From positions 7,204 through 71,203 of the forward strand of contig JBDSZL010000068.1 of NCBI GenBank assembly GCA_039925145.1: DNA of 64,000 bases, written 5' to 3'. Each line of letters starts with the position of its first letter. The first letter of the stretch is position 1. A model generated the notes under the pieces. The model was not told the DNA's origin. It saw nothing but the letters and a program-made list of their open reading frames with translations, and did no database searches. This DNA is from JBDSZL01 sp039925145. Its GTDB lineage: Bacteria; Acidobacteriota; Vicinamibacteria; Vicinamibacterales; SCN-69-37. Position numbers and translations under genes: made by a program. Below, one piece after another: positions 1 to 9,148 of this stretch.

Positions 1-455
1 ACCAGGCTCGTGAGCCTCTGAGGGTCACGCGCGTCCGACGCCCGACCTTTAGTCAGCGTCTCACACACGTTATGCACCGTTTGCAGGAGCGCGTCGAAGG
101 ATACCGGTTTTTCGAGGTACGACACGGCCTGCAACTCCCTGGCGATGCCGCTCGCCTGCGGGTGGGCCGATAGGATGATTACAGGGATTTCAGAGATGGT
201 GGGATCCTGCCACTGTGCGTGCCGAAACGTCGGACCATCCATGACCGGCATCATCAGGTCGAGCAGAATCAGACAGGGCTTGAGGTTCCGGGCCATGCTG
301 AGCGCTTCAATCCCGTCGGAGGCCACGACGGCCGCATACCCTTGGGTCTCGAGCAATACCGCCATCATCGTCCGAATGTCGGTGTCGTCCTCGACGATCA
401 GAATGGGGCTGGTAGGGCGGCCGGCGCTCCATGCCGGACCAGCAGGCGTAGACAT
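1..455 (-). CDS. Response regulator receiver protein (C-terminus beyond window edge)
   Basis: Reading the minus strand from an ATG at 455 gives an open frame that runs off the left edge, so the gene is partial. The visible 151 residues form a CheY-like receiver domain after a short Pro/Ser-rich N-tail: ILIVEDD supplies the acidic pair (D23, D24), LILLDLMMP holds the phosphoacceptor Asp66, and YLEKP holds the conserved Lys116. The ATG is preceded by a GGGGGAG stretch that can serve as ribosome binding site. Whether an output domain follows outside the window cannot be seen; a stand-alone receiver is possible. Receiver proteins relay phosphoryl groups from a histidine kinase; no kinase is adjacent here, so partner and target are unknown. 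It is transcribed away from the PilZ gene. Confidence 0.85.
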   Translation of the reverse strand, partial: MSTPAGPAWSAGRPTSPILIVEDDTDIRTMMAVLLETQGYAAVVASDGIEALSMARNLKPCLILLDLMMPVMDGPTFRHAQWQDPTISEIPVIILSAHPQASGIARELQAVSYLEKPVSFDALLQTVHNVCETLTKGRASDARDPQRLTSL

Positions 456-698
456 ACTCCCCCTATATCGGCCGCATGCTCTGCCCACGGTACCGCACTA
501 CATCTTGGGGGCTATCGCCCGGCCCCACCTGTTCGAGGGGGTTGGGGCGTTGCCACATGGGGGACGAGTCGGAGCCGACGTCGCACCACTCCTGTTACCC
601 ATGAGCAAGGACTGGGTGTTGCTCTCCAGTCTGCCCTCCGACGAAGACGTGACATATCAGAGCCGCCACAGGGTACGTTCCTTGCGGGTGTTCCGCGC

Positions 699-1055
699 GT
701 GGCCAGCAGCCTCTTGAGCTTCAGTCGACGTTCCAACCGGGTGGTGCCCGGCACCAGGCTCGCCGTGTCCGTCGAAGGCTGGGACGTGGAGATGGAGCTG
801 TCGAACCTGAGTGTCGGCGGGTTCGCCATTATCTGTCGCCGGCCGTTCAAACCCGGAATGACGCACCGGTTCACAATTTCGTCACCGAGTTATGGCCTGT
901 CGGTCACGGTGGTCGCCAAGGCCGTGCATTCCCGCCCATCGGACGAGGGCGGAGAGCTGCAATTCAAGAGCGGTTGGGAATTCATGCTCGGCGTCTCGCC
1001 CGACGACAAAGCGGCCATCAGCCTGATGGTCGCGGTAGCCGTTCAGCCTGGGTAG
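699..1055 (+). CDS. PilZ domain protein
   Basis: A protein of about 118 residues from a GTG at 699. The open frame extends further upstream, but that part is low-complexity and overlaps the opposite-strand response regulator leader, so the short version is preferred. The PilZ c-di-GMP binding signature is visible: RRSNR near the N-terminus (RxxxR) followed about 20 residues later by NLSVGG, matching the D/NxSxxG motif. PilZ proteins bind cyclic di-GMP and alter motility, exopolysaccharide export or other surface functions through protein contacts. No cyclase, phosphodiesterase or cellulose gene is adjacent, so the target is unknown. It is a stand-alone PilZ unit without a second domain. The start is uncertain; the domain call is good. 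Confidence 0.7.
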   Translation: MASSLLSFSRRSNRVVPGTRLAVSVEGWDVEMELSNLSVGGFAIICRRPFKPGMTHRFTISSPSYGLSVTVVAKAVHSRPSDEGGELQFKSGWEFMLGVSPDDKAAISLMVAVAVQPG

Positions 1056-1122
1056 CGCATCGCGCATCCACGTGCGCCGAGTCACACGGGGACACGCGCG
1101 TCGGGTGTGTGCGAGCGTCGCG

Positions 1123-2688
1123 TCAGCGGTCGCGCGCGGCTGGTGCCGCGGTCACGATGCCGATCAGCGAGTCGAGGTCGACGGTCATTCCGAAGCTGGC
1201 CCGCACGTCCTTCTCCTTGATCAGCTCCGTGCGGTTCGATGCAGTGATCGAGAACGGAATCTTGATTCCGCCTTGCACCGGAATCGTCAGTTTCAACTGC
1301 AGCACGCCGATGTGTCCTTTGGGCGCCGTCATGGCCGCCGCAGCGAGCGCATCTCCGGAGCCGCTGGTCAGCGCCGCCGCCGGCGCTTGTGTGTCATGAG
1401 GCATATAGGAGTAGCGACCAGCCACTGTGAAGATGGCCGACGCAGAGCGCACCTTGCCGAGTGGACGATCGACCTGTCCTGTCAGGTCAAAGCTTTTGAA
1501 GCTGCGCTCGGCATGGGCCGGTCGGGTGCGATAGCCGCTGGCCGTGGCGTTCACTGTGAAGTCCGTGCGGCGTGCCTGACCGAGCGCGGTCTCGAACACC
1601 GTCGTCAGAGTGTAAAGATCGGGTAGCCCGATCGCGCGCGTGGTCGTCCAGTCGAGCGTCGCGACCGGCCCATGACCGACAAATGCATACACCTGCTCGA
1701 TGCCTCTCTGCACCATCGTCAGCGAGGCGACGTAGGCGTCGAGCGCTTGTACAACTTCCGGGGGTGTGTGCGTGAGAGCGCTCAGTCTGGGCAGCCCCTC
1801 TTCGAGCAACGTTCGGAATGCGCGCTCGGCCTTTGCGACGTCACGATCCTGGGCGAACGGCCTATCCACTCTCGCGTCCGTCGCAGCGGTCAATGCCTCT
1901 TCCCAGGCGACAAATGCCGGCCACGTCGCGAGCGCCCGGTCTATGGCGGCCACGGCGTCCGCGTACGGCCTCGACGCCGGATCTCGGAGCACGTTCTGCC
2001 ACACGTCTTGATACGTCGGTGATGCGGGATTGCGGCCGTCCACGAGTTTTGCGCGAACCGACCACGCGCTGAGCTGATTACCCGAGGCGGTGAAGGTTCC
2101 GGTCGACGCACCGCGCGAGGTATCAAAACTGGCCGACACGGACACCCGCGCCGCAAGCCGTGCGCCTGCGCTCCTCGAGTAGTCACGATAGATGTCGAGG
2201 AGCCCGTTGCCTTGCAGCGCTTTGACTGCGCCCATTGGAGTAACGCGCAGCGTCACCGTGGTGCCGCTCGTCTCCCGGTTGATGGCGCCACTCTCGACCG
2301 CCAGTCCGAGGATTTCTGGAACCAGACCTTTCGAGGCAAGTGTCGTGCTGCCTGCTGCGCTCGAGCCCGCACCCAACTGTTTATCCGCACGAGCGAGCAG
2401 TGCCTGCAACAGAGCCTGATAGCCCGCCCGGTCCTTATCCACGGCAATCAGGTAGCCAATCACCAGTTCCTCACGTCCCGAGCCGAACGTCGTCTGGAAC
2501 GGACGTCCGCCAGGAACACCGTCGGTGACTGCCTGGACGCCCTTGGCGACCATCTCGTCGATCACTTCCTGTTGGGTCGTCTTTTCGGGTGCTGCCGATC
2601 GTCGGGGTGGCGGTATCTGCCGGGCGTGCGCGGCGGTGGTCGCGACGCTCAGAACCGCCACCACATAGACCAGCGACCGGCAGATCAT
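1123..2688 (-). CDS. Secreted protein of unknown function, possible outer-membrane protein
   Basis: A 521-residue protein with a clear Sec signal peptide (MICRSLVYVVAVLSVATTAAHA then RQIP). No catalytic family is recognised. The middle is alanine-rich and helical in composition. The last 120 residues alternate polar and hydrophobic positions and include stretches such as FTVAGRYSYMPH and HIGVLQLKLTIPVQGG, which resemble outer-membrane beta-strands; this is inference from composition. Its ATG overlaps the stop of the upstream gene by ATGA, so it is the last of three co-transcribed genes (3430 to 1123). A porin-like or surface role is possible but unproven. Confidence 0.6.
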   Translation of the reverse strand: MICRSLVYVVAVLSVATTAAHARQIPPPRRSAAPEKTTQQEVIDEMVAKGVQAVTDGVPGGRPFQTTFGSGREELVIGYLIAVDKDRAGYQALLQALLARADKQLGAGSSAAGSTTLASKGLVPEILGLAVESGAINRETSGTTVTLRVTPMGAVKALQGNGLLDIYRDYSRSAGARLAARVSVSASFDTSRGASTGTFTASGNQLSAWSVRAKLVDGRNPASPTYQDVWQNVLRDPASRPYADAVAAIDRALATWPAFVAWEEALTAATDARVDRPFAQDRDVAKAERAFRTLLEEGLPRLSALTHTPPEVVQALDAYVASLTMVQRGIEQVYAFVGHGPVATLDWTTTRAIGLPDLYTLTTVFETALGQARRTDFTVNATASGYRTRPAHAERSFKSFDLTGQVDRPLGKVRSASAIFTVAGRYSYMPHDTQAPAAALTSGSGDALAAAAMTAPKGHIGVLQLKLTIPVQGGIKIPFSITASNRTELIKEKDVRASFGMTVDLDSLIGIVTAAPAARDR

Positions 2689-3146
2689 CTCTTGCGCCTA
2701 CGGGCCCGTCGGACCCGCTTCGTGCTCGATGGTGGGACCGTCCGGGCCCGCCGACGCGAGCGCGGAGCGGGGCCGACGACGGCCGGTCGTTCCCGCGTGC
2801 GCAACCCGCCGAGCGATACGACGGCTGCAGCGCTCGCGACCGAGAAGGAGTATCGATGCACAGGTGCTGGCGTCAGCGGCTGGCACAGCAAGAGGTCACC
2901 GTCGGTGCCACCGTCGACGTTGTCGACCGTGCTGATGCCGACGACGCACGAGGCCCCGCGCGGTCCAGCCAGCGCAATCTGAAGGTTGACCTGATGGCCG
3001 GCTGTCGCGGGCAGTGTGAACGATCCACCGCTCAAGGCTTCGCCGTCCAGGGTCACGACGATTTGACCGCCTCGGTGAACGGCCGTCGACAGCCCGACGG
3101 CCTCACCGGGTTGCCCGACATACACGTTGCTGCGCAGGCGGTGCAC
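2685..3146 (-). CDS. Hypothetical protein with beta-rich segment and basic tail
   Basis: An open frame of 153 codons from a GTG at 3146, ending in an ATGA overlap with the next gene. The start is a judgement: a longer in-frame extension exists, but it lies inside the neighbouring small gene, and the GTG sits 8 bases beyond that gene's stop. The visible product has a beta-rich region (YVGQPGEAVGLSTAVHRGG, then GQIVVTLDGEALSGGSFTLP), two cysteines, an Ala-rich segment and a strongly Arg-rich C-terminus. No family is recognised. Overlapping and abutting spacing on both sides argues that it is a real operon member. Confidence 0.5.
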   Translation of the reverse strand: MHRLRSNVYVGQPGEAVGLSTAVHRGGQIVVTLDGEALSGGSFTLPATAGHQVNLQIALAGPRGASCVVGISTVDNVDGGTDGDLLLCQPLTPAPVHRYSFSVASAAAVVSLGGLRTRERPAVVGPAPRSRRRARTVPPSSTKRVRRARRRKR

Positions 3147-3154
3147 GGTAGGCG

Positions 3155-3430
3155 TCAGGCGCGCCGACGACGCATGATCGAGAAGACGTCCGCCTTCTTG
3201 TTGGCGGCCGCCTGCCGGGGCTTTCGCAAACGGCGCCCGCTCGGCGTGCGGGTTCGCGCGAGCCGGGCCGCGGCAATGGCCTTGTCTTGATCGTACGTGC
3301 GCTCGGTCGTATAGCGGTACCGCGGAACCTGCGGCTCGGGGGATTGCTCTTCGCGGAGGCGTTGCTTTCTGATGGCCAGGTACCCAACGCCGGCGAGGAG
3401 TACGCACACACTGGCGAATAGCGTCTTCAC
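3155..3430 (-). CDS. Small single-span membrane protein, unknown
   Basis: 91 codons from a GTG at 3430 that has an AGAGGAAC Shine-Dalgarno-like sequence at good spacing. The N-terminus (MKTLFASVCVLLAGVGYLAIRKQ) is one hydrophobic segment followed by basic residues, fitting an inner-membrane anchor with a cytoplasmic tail. The rest is hydrophilic and very rich in Arg, Lys and Gln. No conserved domain is recognised. It is the first gene of the three-gene minus-strand operon ending at 1123. The function is unknown; the membrane anchor and operon position are what the sequence supports. Confidence 0.5.
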   Translation of the reverse strand: MKTLFASVCVLLAGVGYLAIRKQRLREEQSPEPQVPRYRYTTERTYDQDKAIAAARLARTRTPSGRRLRKPRQAAANKKADVFSIMRRRRA

Positions 3431-3674
3431 GGTCTGTTCCTCTCTTACGCGTCGAATGGCAGACGCGCTTGCGCGGGGGAGCGCGCTTCGACTCTTGACC
3501 ACGATACCGCACTCGGCTGCCTTCCGCCTGTGCGCGGTCGCCGGGTGGCGCGGGGCCGCTAGTTCGGGGGCGTGCGAGGAGGGTTATCAAGAGGTGGGTT
3601 CGAACCGGCGGGTTGTGACAGGTCATAATTGAGCGGCCAGCTTCAACGTCTGTCGTCACCGGTCGAGTGGCTGT

Positions 3675-5771
3675 ATGCGTGCACGACTTTTTCGGATCAT
3701 GCTGCTTGGCGCGTGTCTGGCCATCCTGGCCGATCGCGTCGTACTGGGCACTGCGACGCTGGCCGACAGGGCTGCCGCCGCGCAGGGACCCGATCCACAG
3801 GAGCGACCGACCTTTCGCGGGGGCGCGAATCTCGTGCTCGTCGATGCCTATCCGCAGCGGAAAGGCAAGATCGTCGAAGGGCTGTCGGCCAGCGACTTCG
3901 ATCTGCTCGAAGACGGCAAGCCGCAGGTCATCGCCAACTTTGAGTTCGTGCGCAGCGAAGGCTCAGCACCGGAAACCCTACGCCGCGACCCGAACAACGT
4001 CCGCGAAATGGAGGCGATGGCGGCCGATCCGCACAACCGTGTGTTCGTCAGTTATCTCGACACGCTCCAGACCACGGTCGAAGGGTCGAACCGCATTCGT
4101 CTCCCGCTGGTACAAACTCTCAATCGGCTGGTCGGCCCTGAGGATCTGTTCGGCGTAATGACCCCGGCCATGCGTGCGCAGGACGTGACACTGGCGCGAC
4201 GCATGCTCACAACCGAAGACCAGTTGTCGCGCTACTGGAGTTGGGGGCAGCGCAATGGCGTGGTGGCGGCAGACATCAACGAGGTGGGACTGGCGGCCTG
4301 CTTTCACGACCTGCACCTCGAAAACGGCGCGACGGTTCCCTGGAAGGTCGCTGGTGACCAGCGGCTGCTCGACGAAATCCTGATCGAACGGCGTCGCGAA
4401 GACCTCGCGCTCCGGGGCCTCGAAGGACTGGTGTTGCGCCTTGGCACCATGCGCGAGGCCCGAAGTGTCGTCATTGTCGTGTCTGACGGGTGGATTCTGC
4501 TGCCTCGTGCATCCGCGCTGACGAACGAGCCGCCGCGGGACGCGCGGAGCAGACAGACGAGACCGATGCCAGGCGGGAGGGTGGAGGATGGCGAGTTCTG
4601 GGCGTGCGTCGGAGAGTTGCACCGGCTGGCCGATCTCGACAGCCAGGAACGGATGCGTCGCCTCTTTATCGCCGCCAACCGCGCCAACGTCAGCTTCTAC
4701 CCCGTCTCGCCGAACGGTCTAGCCGTGTTCGATGTCGGGGCCGCGAGCGAGCGGCCGGGGCAAGCCTTGGGATTGGAACGTGAGAGTCAGCGCGTGAGAG
4801 CACGTGTAGACGGGCTGCGCACGCTGGCCGACAACACCGACGGGATTGCCATTGTCAATCGCAACGACACTGCCGTCGGCATGGCGCGTATCGTCGACGA
4901 TATCTCTGCGTACTATCTACTCGGCTATTACTCCACCAACCCGAAAGCCGACGGGCGGTATCGGAAAATCGACGTCAAGTTGAAACAGCCGGGCCTGACC
5001 GTCCATGCACGACGCGGATACGTGGCCGGTGCCGCGCCTGTGACGCCCGCGGCGACAGCGGCTACGGGTGCGGCTGCAGTGACCCCTCCGGCCGTCGACG
5101 CGGCGCTCAGCGTGCTGGGTCACGCGCGTCCTGGAGCGGAACTGTTCATTTGGGGGGCGGCATCCGCGGACCGCATCGTGGCGACAGTCGAACTTGCCGC
5201 TACCTTGTCCGCGACACCACCCTGGGTTCAGGGCGGCGTCGTGGACCTCGACGTCCGGACTCCGGCAGGGGAGCGTGTCGGCGCGGCGCGGGGGACCATT
5301 GCTGCAGGCGCTCGAAGTGTGTCGATCGTGGTTCCCCTCGGCGCGTCGGCCGGGCCATGGGTGCTGCGAGCCGCAGCCACGGCCGGCGGGACGCATCTCG
5401 ACAGCGACCAGATCACGGTTAGCGCCGTTTCCGGCCTCGTTGGAACTCCGCGGATGTTTCGCGCGGCTCTCTCCGTGCGTGCGCCACTGCGTCCGATGGC
5501 AGACCTGCAGGTGAGGCGGACCGAGCGGTTGCATGTGGAGTGGCCCGTCTTGAAGCCGCTCGACCGGCGAGGCGCCCGGCTCCTCGATCGACGAGGTCAG
5601 GCACTGCCCATTGCCGCCGCGCTGACCGAGCGCGACGTCGACGGTCAGCCGCAATTGGCCGCCGACATCGCGCTCGCTCCACTTGCCGAAGGGGACTATG
5701 TACTCGAGCTCAGCGTGGGGAGCGGAGACGACGCGGCGCGGACACTGCTTGCGTTCCGGGTGGTAAGGTAG
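3675..5771 (+). CDS. VWFA-related acidobacterial domain protein, secreted
   Basis: A 698-residue protein with an N-terminal signal peptide. It begins the mature part with the pattern typical of the VWFA-related acidobacterial family: FRGGANLVLVDAYPQRKGKI, then GLSASDFDLLEDGKPQ, a short beta domain before the von Willebrand A-like fold. A Rossmann-like VWA segment follows (VFVSYLDTLQTT, VVIVVSDGW), then DNTDGIAIV and SAYYLLGYYSTNPKADG, which are hallmarks of this family. The C-terminal third is a beta-rich region ending LLAFRVVR. A paralogue with the same architecture and the same last residues lies at 22366-24471. The role in the cell is not known; an envelope or secreted binding function is likely. 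The aldo/keto reductase gene starts only a few bases downstream. Confidence 0.85.
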   Translation: MRARLFRIMLLGACLAILADRVVLGTATLADRAAAAQGPDPQERPTFRGGANLVLVDAYPQRKGKIVEGLSASDFDLLEDGKPQVIANFEFVRSEGSAPETLRRDPNNVREMEAMAADPHNRVFVSYLDTLQTTVEGSNRIRLPLVQTLNRLVGPEDLFGVMTPAMRAQDVTLARRMLTTEDQLSRYWSWGQRNGVVAADINEVGLAACFHDLHLENGATVPWKVAGDQRLLDEILIERRREDLALRGLEGLVLRLGTMREARSVVIVVSDGWILLPRASALTNEPPRDARSRQTRPMPGGRVEDGEFWACVGELHRLADLDSQERMRRLFIAANRANVSFYPVSPNGLAVFDVGAASERPGQALGLERESQRVRARVDGLRTLADNTDGIAIVNRNDTAVGMARIVDDISAYYLLGYYSTNPKADGRYRKIDVKLKQPGLTVHARRGYVAGAAPVTPAATAATGAAAVTPPAVDAALSVLGHARPGAELFIWGAASADRIVATVELAATLSATPPWVQGGVVDLDVRTPAGERVGAARGTIAAGARSVSIVVPLGASAGPWVLRAAATAGGTHLDSDQITVSAVSGLVGTPRMFRAALSVRAPLRPMADLQVRRTERLHVEWPVLKPLDRRGARLLDRRGQALPIAAALTERDVDGQPQLAADIALAPLAEGDYVLELSVGSGDDAARTLLAFRVVR

Positions 5772-5775
5772 CCGG

Positions 5776-6738
5776 ATGCAACGACGCCAGCTTGGAACGT
5801 CTGGACTCGAGATTTCGACGATCGGACTCGGCACGTGGGCCGTCGGCGGATGGATGTGGGGAGGCCAGGACGATCAGGCCAGCCTCGAGGCGATTCACGC
5901 CGCCGTCGATCACGGCGTCAACTGGATCGACACGGCGCCCATCTACGGGTCGGGGCACGCAGAACGGATTGTCGGACAGGCGCTGAAAGTCCTGCCCACT
6001 GGCGCCCGCCCCTTGGTCTTCACCAAGTTTGGCCTGGGCACCAACAGCGACGACCCGCGCAAGTCGGCCACGCGCGAGGAGGTGGTGCGCGAGTGCGAGG
6101 GGAGTCTGCACCGTCTCGGCATCGACCAGATCGATCTGTACCAGCTGCACTGGCCCGCGCCTCAACCAATAGCGGAAACCGCGGCCGCGTGTCAGGAGCT
6201 CTTCGACGCTGGAAAGATCCGTGCGATTGGCGTCTCCAACTTCTCTGTCGAGCAACTCGAGGAGTGGCAGGCCACCGGGGTGCCCCTGCATTCGGTGCAG
6301 TCTCCGTTCAGCATTCTGCGACCAGCCGTACGGGCCACGGTCCTGCCGTGGACCGCGACCCGCCACGTGGGCGTTCTCGCCTACTCGCCGTTGCTTCGGG
6401 GCATGCTCTTCGGCACGTGGGGGCCCGACAAGACGTTCGCGCCGGGCGACACCCGCGCGACGCACAAGGATTACTCGGGACCGCGCTTCATCCGTCATCT
6501 CGACGCGATCAACGAGATTCGAGCCGTCGCGTCGACGGAAGGGCTCACGGTGCCGCAGCTCTGCGTGGGTGTCCTGCTGCACACCCCCGGGCTCACCGCG
6601 TGCATCGTGGGGGCACGCGACCGTCGGCAGGGCGCTGAAATCGCCGGTCTCGGCATGAGTATCACTGACTCTCAAGCCGAGGCCGTGTGGGGCATTGTCG
6701 GTCGCCTCGAAGCAGACCTGCGAACCATCGCCGGCTGA
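5776..6738 (+). CDS. Aldo/keto reductase
   Basis: A 320-residue protein of normal length for the AKR family. The catalytic tetrad is present: Asp52 (WIDTAP), Tyr57 (IYGSG), Lys84 (FTKFGLG) and His125 (YQLHWP). The N-terminal MQRRQLGTSGLEISTIGLGTW and the SNFS and AYSPL motifs are typical of NADPH-dependent (beta/alpha)8-barrel reductases of carbonyl compounds or sugars. It starts 5 bases after the VWFA-related gene, so it is probably co-transcribed. It ends about 50 bases before the cytochrome-type gene. The substrate cannot be told from sequence; the resemblance is to the general stress/sugar AKR group. Confidence 0.9.
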   Translation: MQRRQLGTSGLEISTIGLGTWAVGGWMWGGQDDQASLEAIHAAVDHGVNWIDTAPIYGSGHAERIVGQALKVLPTGARPLVFTKFGLGTNSDDPRKSATREEVVRECEGSLHRLGIDQIDLYQLHWPAPQPIAETAAACQELFDAGKIRAIGVSNFSVEQLEEWQATGVPLHSVQSPFSILRPAVRATVLPWTATRHVGVLAYSPLLRGMLFGTWGPDKTFAPGDTRATHKDYSGPRFIRHLDAINEIRAVASTEGLTVPQLCVGVLLHTPGLTACIVGARDRRQGAEIAGLGMSITDSQAEAVWGIVGRLEADLRTIAG

Positions 6739-6790
6739 GGTCGCTTCGGCCGTGGCGGCGCAGGAGGTCCTGGTATCATTGACCGGGACG

Positions 6791-9148
6791 ATGCTTAGTA
6801 ATATCCGGCGGGGACCTGCCTCTTCTGCAATCCGCGTACTGGTGCTGGTGGTGGCGATCGTGGCCGCGGCACCCACCGGCCGCGCGCAGGTGGCGTCTTC
6901 CACGGCACCGGCCTCATCGGGCTTCGACCGCCAGGTTCAGCCGATGATGTTCTACGTCTGCTCGAACTGCCACAAAGAGATTGCGGGTGTCAGCATCGAC
7001 GCGTACTCCAAGCCCGAGTCGATCGCCAACAATCCTGAGGGGTGGGAGAAGATCATCGGCAAGCTCCGGTCTGGTGAAATGCCGCCGCCCGATGAGCTCA
7101 TGCAGCCGAGCCCGGCGGAGGTCTCATCGCTCATTACCTTCATCGAGGGCGAGTTCGATCGGCACGACAGGACCACCACCTCCGATCCCGGCCGTGTCCC
7201 GACGCACCGGTTGAACCGCATCGAATACCAGAACACCGTACGGGATCTGCTCGGCGTCGACTTCCGTGCGACGGAGGAGTTTCCGCCCGACGATTCGGGC
7301 TACGGGTTCGACAACATCGGCGACGTGCTCACGGTATCGCCCGCCCTGATGGAGAAGTATCTCTCTGCGGGCGAGCGCATTGCGGCGCGGGCCATCGGCG
7401 GCGATCCCCTACCCCCTCCTGGGGTATTCACGCGTCGGGATCGGGTACGCAACATCGGCGACAGCACGATCGAGCTCGCCGAGGTGGTCGACTACGACGC
7501 CGATTACGTGATCAAGATCAACATCACCGGTCACCGCGGGGCCGAGGATCTGCCGGTGACATTGGCGATCAGCGTGGACGGCAAGACCGTGAAGACGTCG
7601 ACGTTGCCAGTGCAGATCAGCGCCGTCAACCAGAAGGGTGGCGCGACGCAGCGGGCGGTCGACGAAGCCCGCGTCTCGTTGACCGGCGGGCGTCACGTCT
7701 TCCGCGCCGCATTCGTGAACGACGAGACCCTCAAGAAGATTCCGCTCAACGCCCGCACCAACGTCAACCAGAACATCTTCCCCGAGTTCATCGAGCTGGC
7801 GGGGCCGTACAAGTCGACGACGCCTGCGGCAGCCCGGAAGACAGTGCTCGCGTGCAATCCCGCGACAGGCCGGGTGTGTGTCAACCGCATCATGACCGGC
7901 CTCACCCGCCGCGCGTACCGTCGTCCCGTCACCGCGCCCGAGGTGGCCCGGCTGATGAAGGTGTACGACCGTGCAAGGGCGGCTGGCTACACAGGAGCGC
8001 AGAGCCTGCAGTTTGCGGTGAGCGCGCTGCTTGTCTCGCCTCAGTTTCTGTTCAGAATCGAGAAGGATCCGGCGCCCGGGACCACCGCCAGGCTCAGCGA
8101 TGTCGAGCTCGCCTCGCGGTTGAGTTACTTCCTGTGGAGCTCGATGCCTGACGACGAATTGCTGACGCTCGCCGAAAGCAACCGGCTGCATCTGCCGCAG
8201 GTGCTCGACGCACAACTCGGGCGGATGCTCGCCAGTCCGAAGGCGTCGGCGCTGGCAGACAATTTTGCGGGGCAGTGGCTCGAAACGCGGAGCCTCGACG
8301 CGGTGAAACGCGACGCGCAGAAATTTCCGGGATGGACGCCTGAGCTGCGCGACGCGATGCGCACCGAAACACGCATGTTCTTCGAGGCCGTGCTTCAAGA
8401 GAACCGCCCGCTGTCCGATTTCATCAACGGCAACTACACGTTCCTGAACGAGCGACTGGCGCGCCACTACGGCATCGCGGGCGTCGAAGGCCCTGACTTC
8501 CGGAAGGTGGCCTTGTCAACCGACCAGCGCAGCGGCGTGTTTACGCAGGGCAGCGTACTGACCGTGTCTGCGTATCCGACCCGCACGTCCGTCGTCCTGC
8601 GCGGCAAATACCTCCTCGACAACGTTTTCAACGCGCCGCCTCCGCCGCCGCCGGCCGATGTGCCCGTGCTGGACGAGACGAAAGTCGGCGTGGCGCAGTC
8701 GCTGCGCCTGCAAATGGAGTCGCATCGCACGCAGCCACTCTGCGCCAGTTGCCATCGACGGATGGACCCGCTCGGGTTCGCGCTCGAGAACTACGACGCG
8801 ATCGGACGCTGGCGCACCGAAGACGGCAAGTTCCCCATCGATTCGTCGGGCCAGTTTCCCAATGGCAAGTCGTTTTCTGGTCCCGCGCAACTGAAGTCCA
8901 TCCTGCTCGAGAGCATGCCGGACTTCACGCGGGGCGTCGCGGAGCGCATGCTGACGTATGCGCTCGGGCGCGGCGTCGAGGCCTACGACCGGCCGACCAT
9001 TCGCGCGCTCGTCCAAGCGACGACCGACGACGGGTATCGTATTCAGAGTCTGATTCGTGGCATTGTCCACAGCGTCCCATTTCAACAGCGCCGGGGCGAG
9101 ACGACCGACGTTCGAGTCGCACAGCTGCAAGAGGCGAGGGTCAGATGA
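6791..9148 (+). CDS. DUF1592 multidomain secreted cytochrome-type protein
   Basis: A 785-residue exported protein with the planctomycete/acidobacterial set of linked domains. After a signal peptide comes a c-type heme motif CSNCH (residues 57-61), then a DUF1587-like stretch (HRLNRIEYQNTVRDLLGVD), a carbohydrate-binding-like insert, DUF1595 (MTGLTRRAYRRPVT), DUF1592 (ASRLSYFLWSSMPDDELL), DUF1588 with a second heme motif (CASCHRRMDPLGF), and a DUF1585-like end. The ATG at 6791 is chosen because it places the signal peptide at the N-terminus; a TTG further upstream lies inside the reductase gene. Its stop overlaps the next start (ATGA). Such pairs are believed to act in periplasmic oxidation linked to sugar or polymer breakdown, but the reaction is unproven. 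Confidence 0.85.
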   Translation: MLSNIRRGPASSAIRVLVLVVAIVAAAPTGRAQVASSTAPASSGFDRQVQPMMFYVCSNCHKEIAGVSIDAYSKPESIANNPEGWEKIIGKLRSGEMPPPDELMQPSPAEVSSLITFIEGEFDRHDRTTTSDPGRVPTHRLNRIEYQNTVRDLLGVDFRATEEFPPDDSGYGFDNIGDVLTVSPALMEKYLSAGERIAARAIGGDPLPPPGVFTRRDRVRNIGDSTIELAEVVDYDADYVIKINITGHRGAEDLPVTLAISVDGKTVKTSTLPVQISAVNQKGGATQRAVDEARVSLTGGRHVFRAAFVNDETLKKIPLNARTNVNQNIFPEFIELAGPYKSTTPAAARKTVLACNPATGRVCVNRIMTGLTRRAYRRPVTAPEVARLMKVYDRARAAGYTGAQSLQFAVSALLVSPQFLFRIEKDPAPGTTARLSDVELASRLSYFLWSSMPDDELLTLAESNRLHLPQVLDAQLGRMLASPKASALADNFAGQWLETRSLDAVKRDAQKFPGWTPELRDAMRTETRMFFEAVLQENRPLSDFINGNYTFLNERLARHYGIAGVEGPDFRKVALSTDQRSGVFTQGSVLTVSAYPTRTSVVLRGKYLLDNVFNAPPPPPPADVPVLDETKVGVAQSLRLQMESHRTQPLCASCHRRMDPLGFALENYDAIGRWRTEDGKFPIDSSGQFPNGKSFSGPAQLKSILLESMPDFTRGVAERMLTYALGRGVEAYDRPTIRALVQATTDDGYRIQSLIRGIVHSVPFQQRRGETTDVRVAQLQEARVR

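Noticed and set aside
145..717. Plus-strand open frame of 190 codons
   Set aside because: It is the opposite-strand shadow of the receiver domain gene and has no protein-like features.
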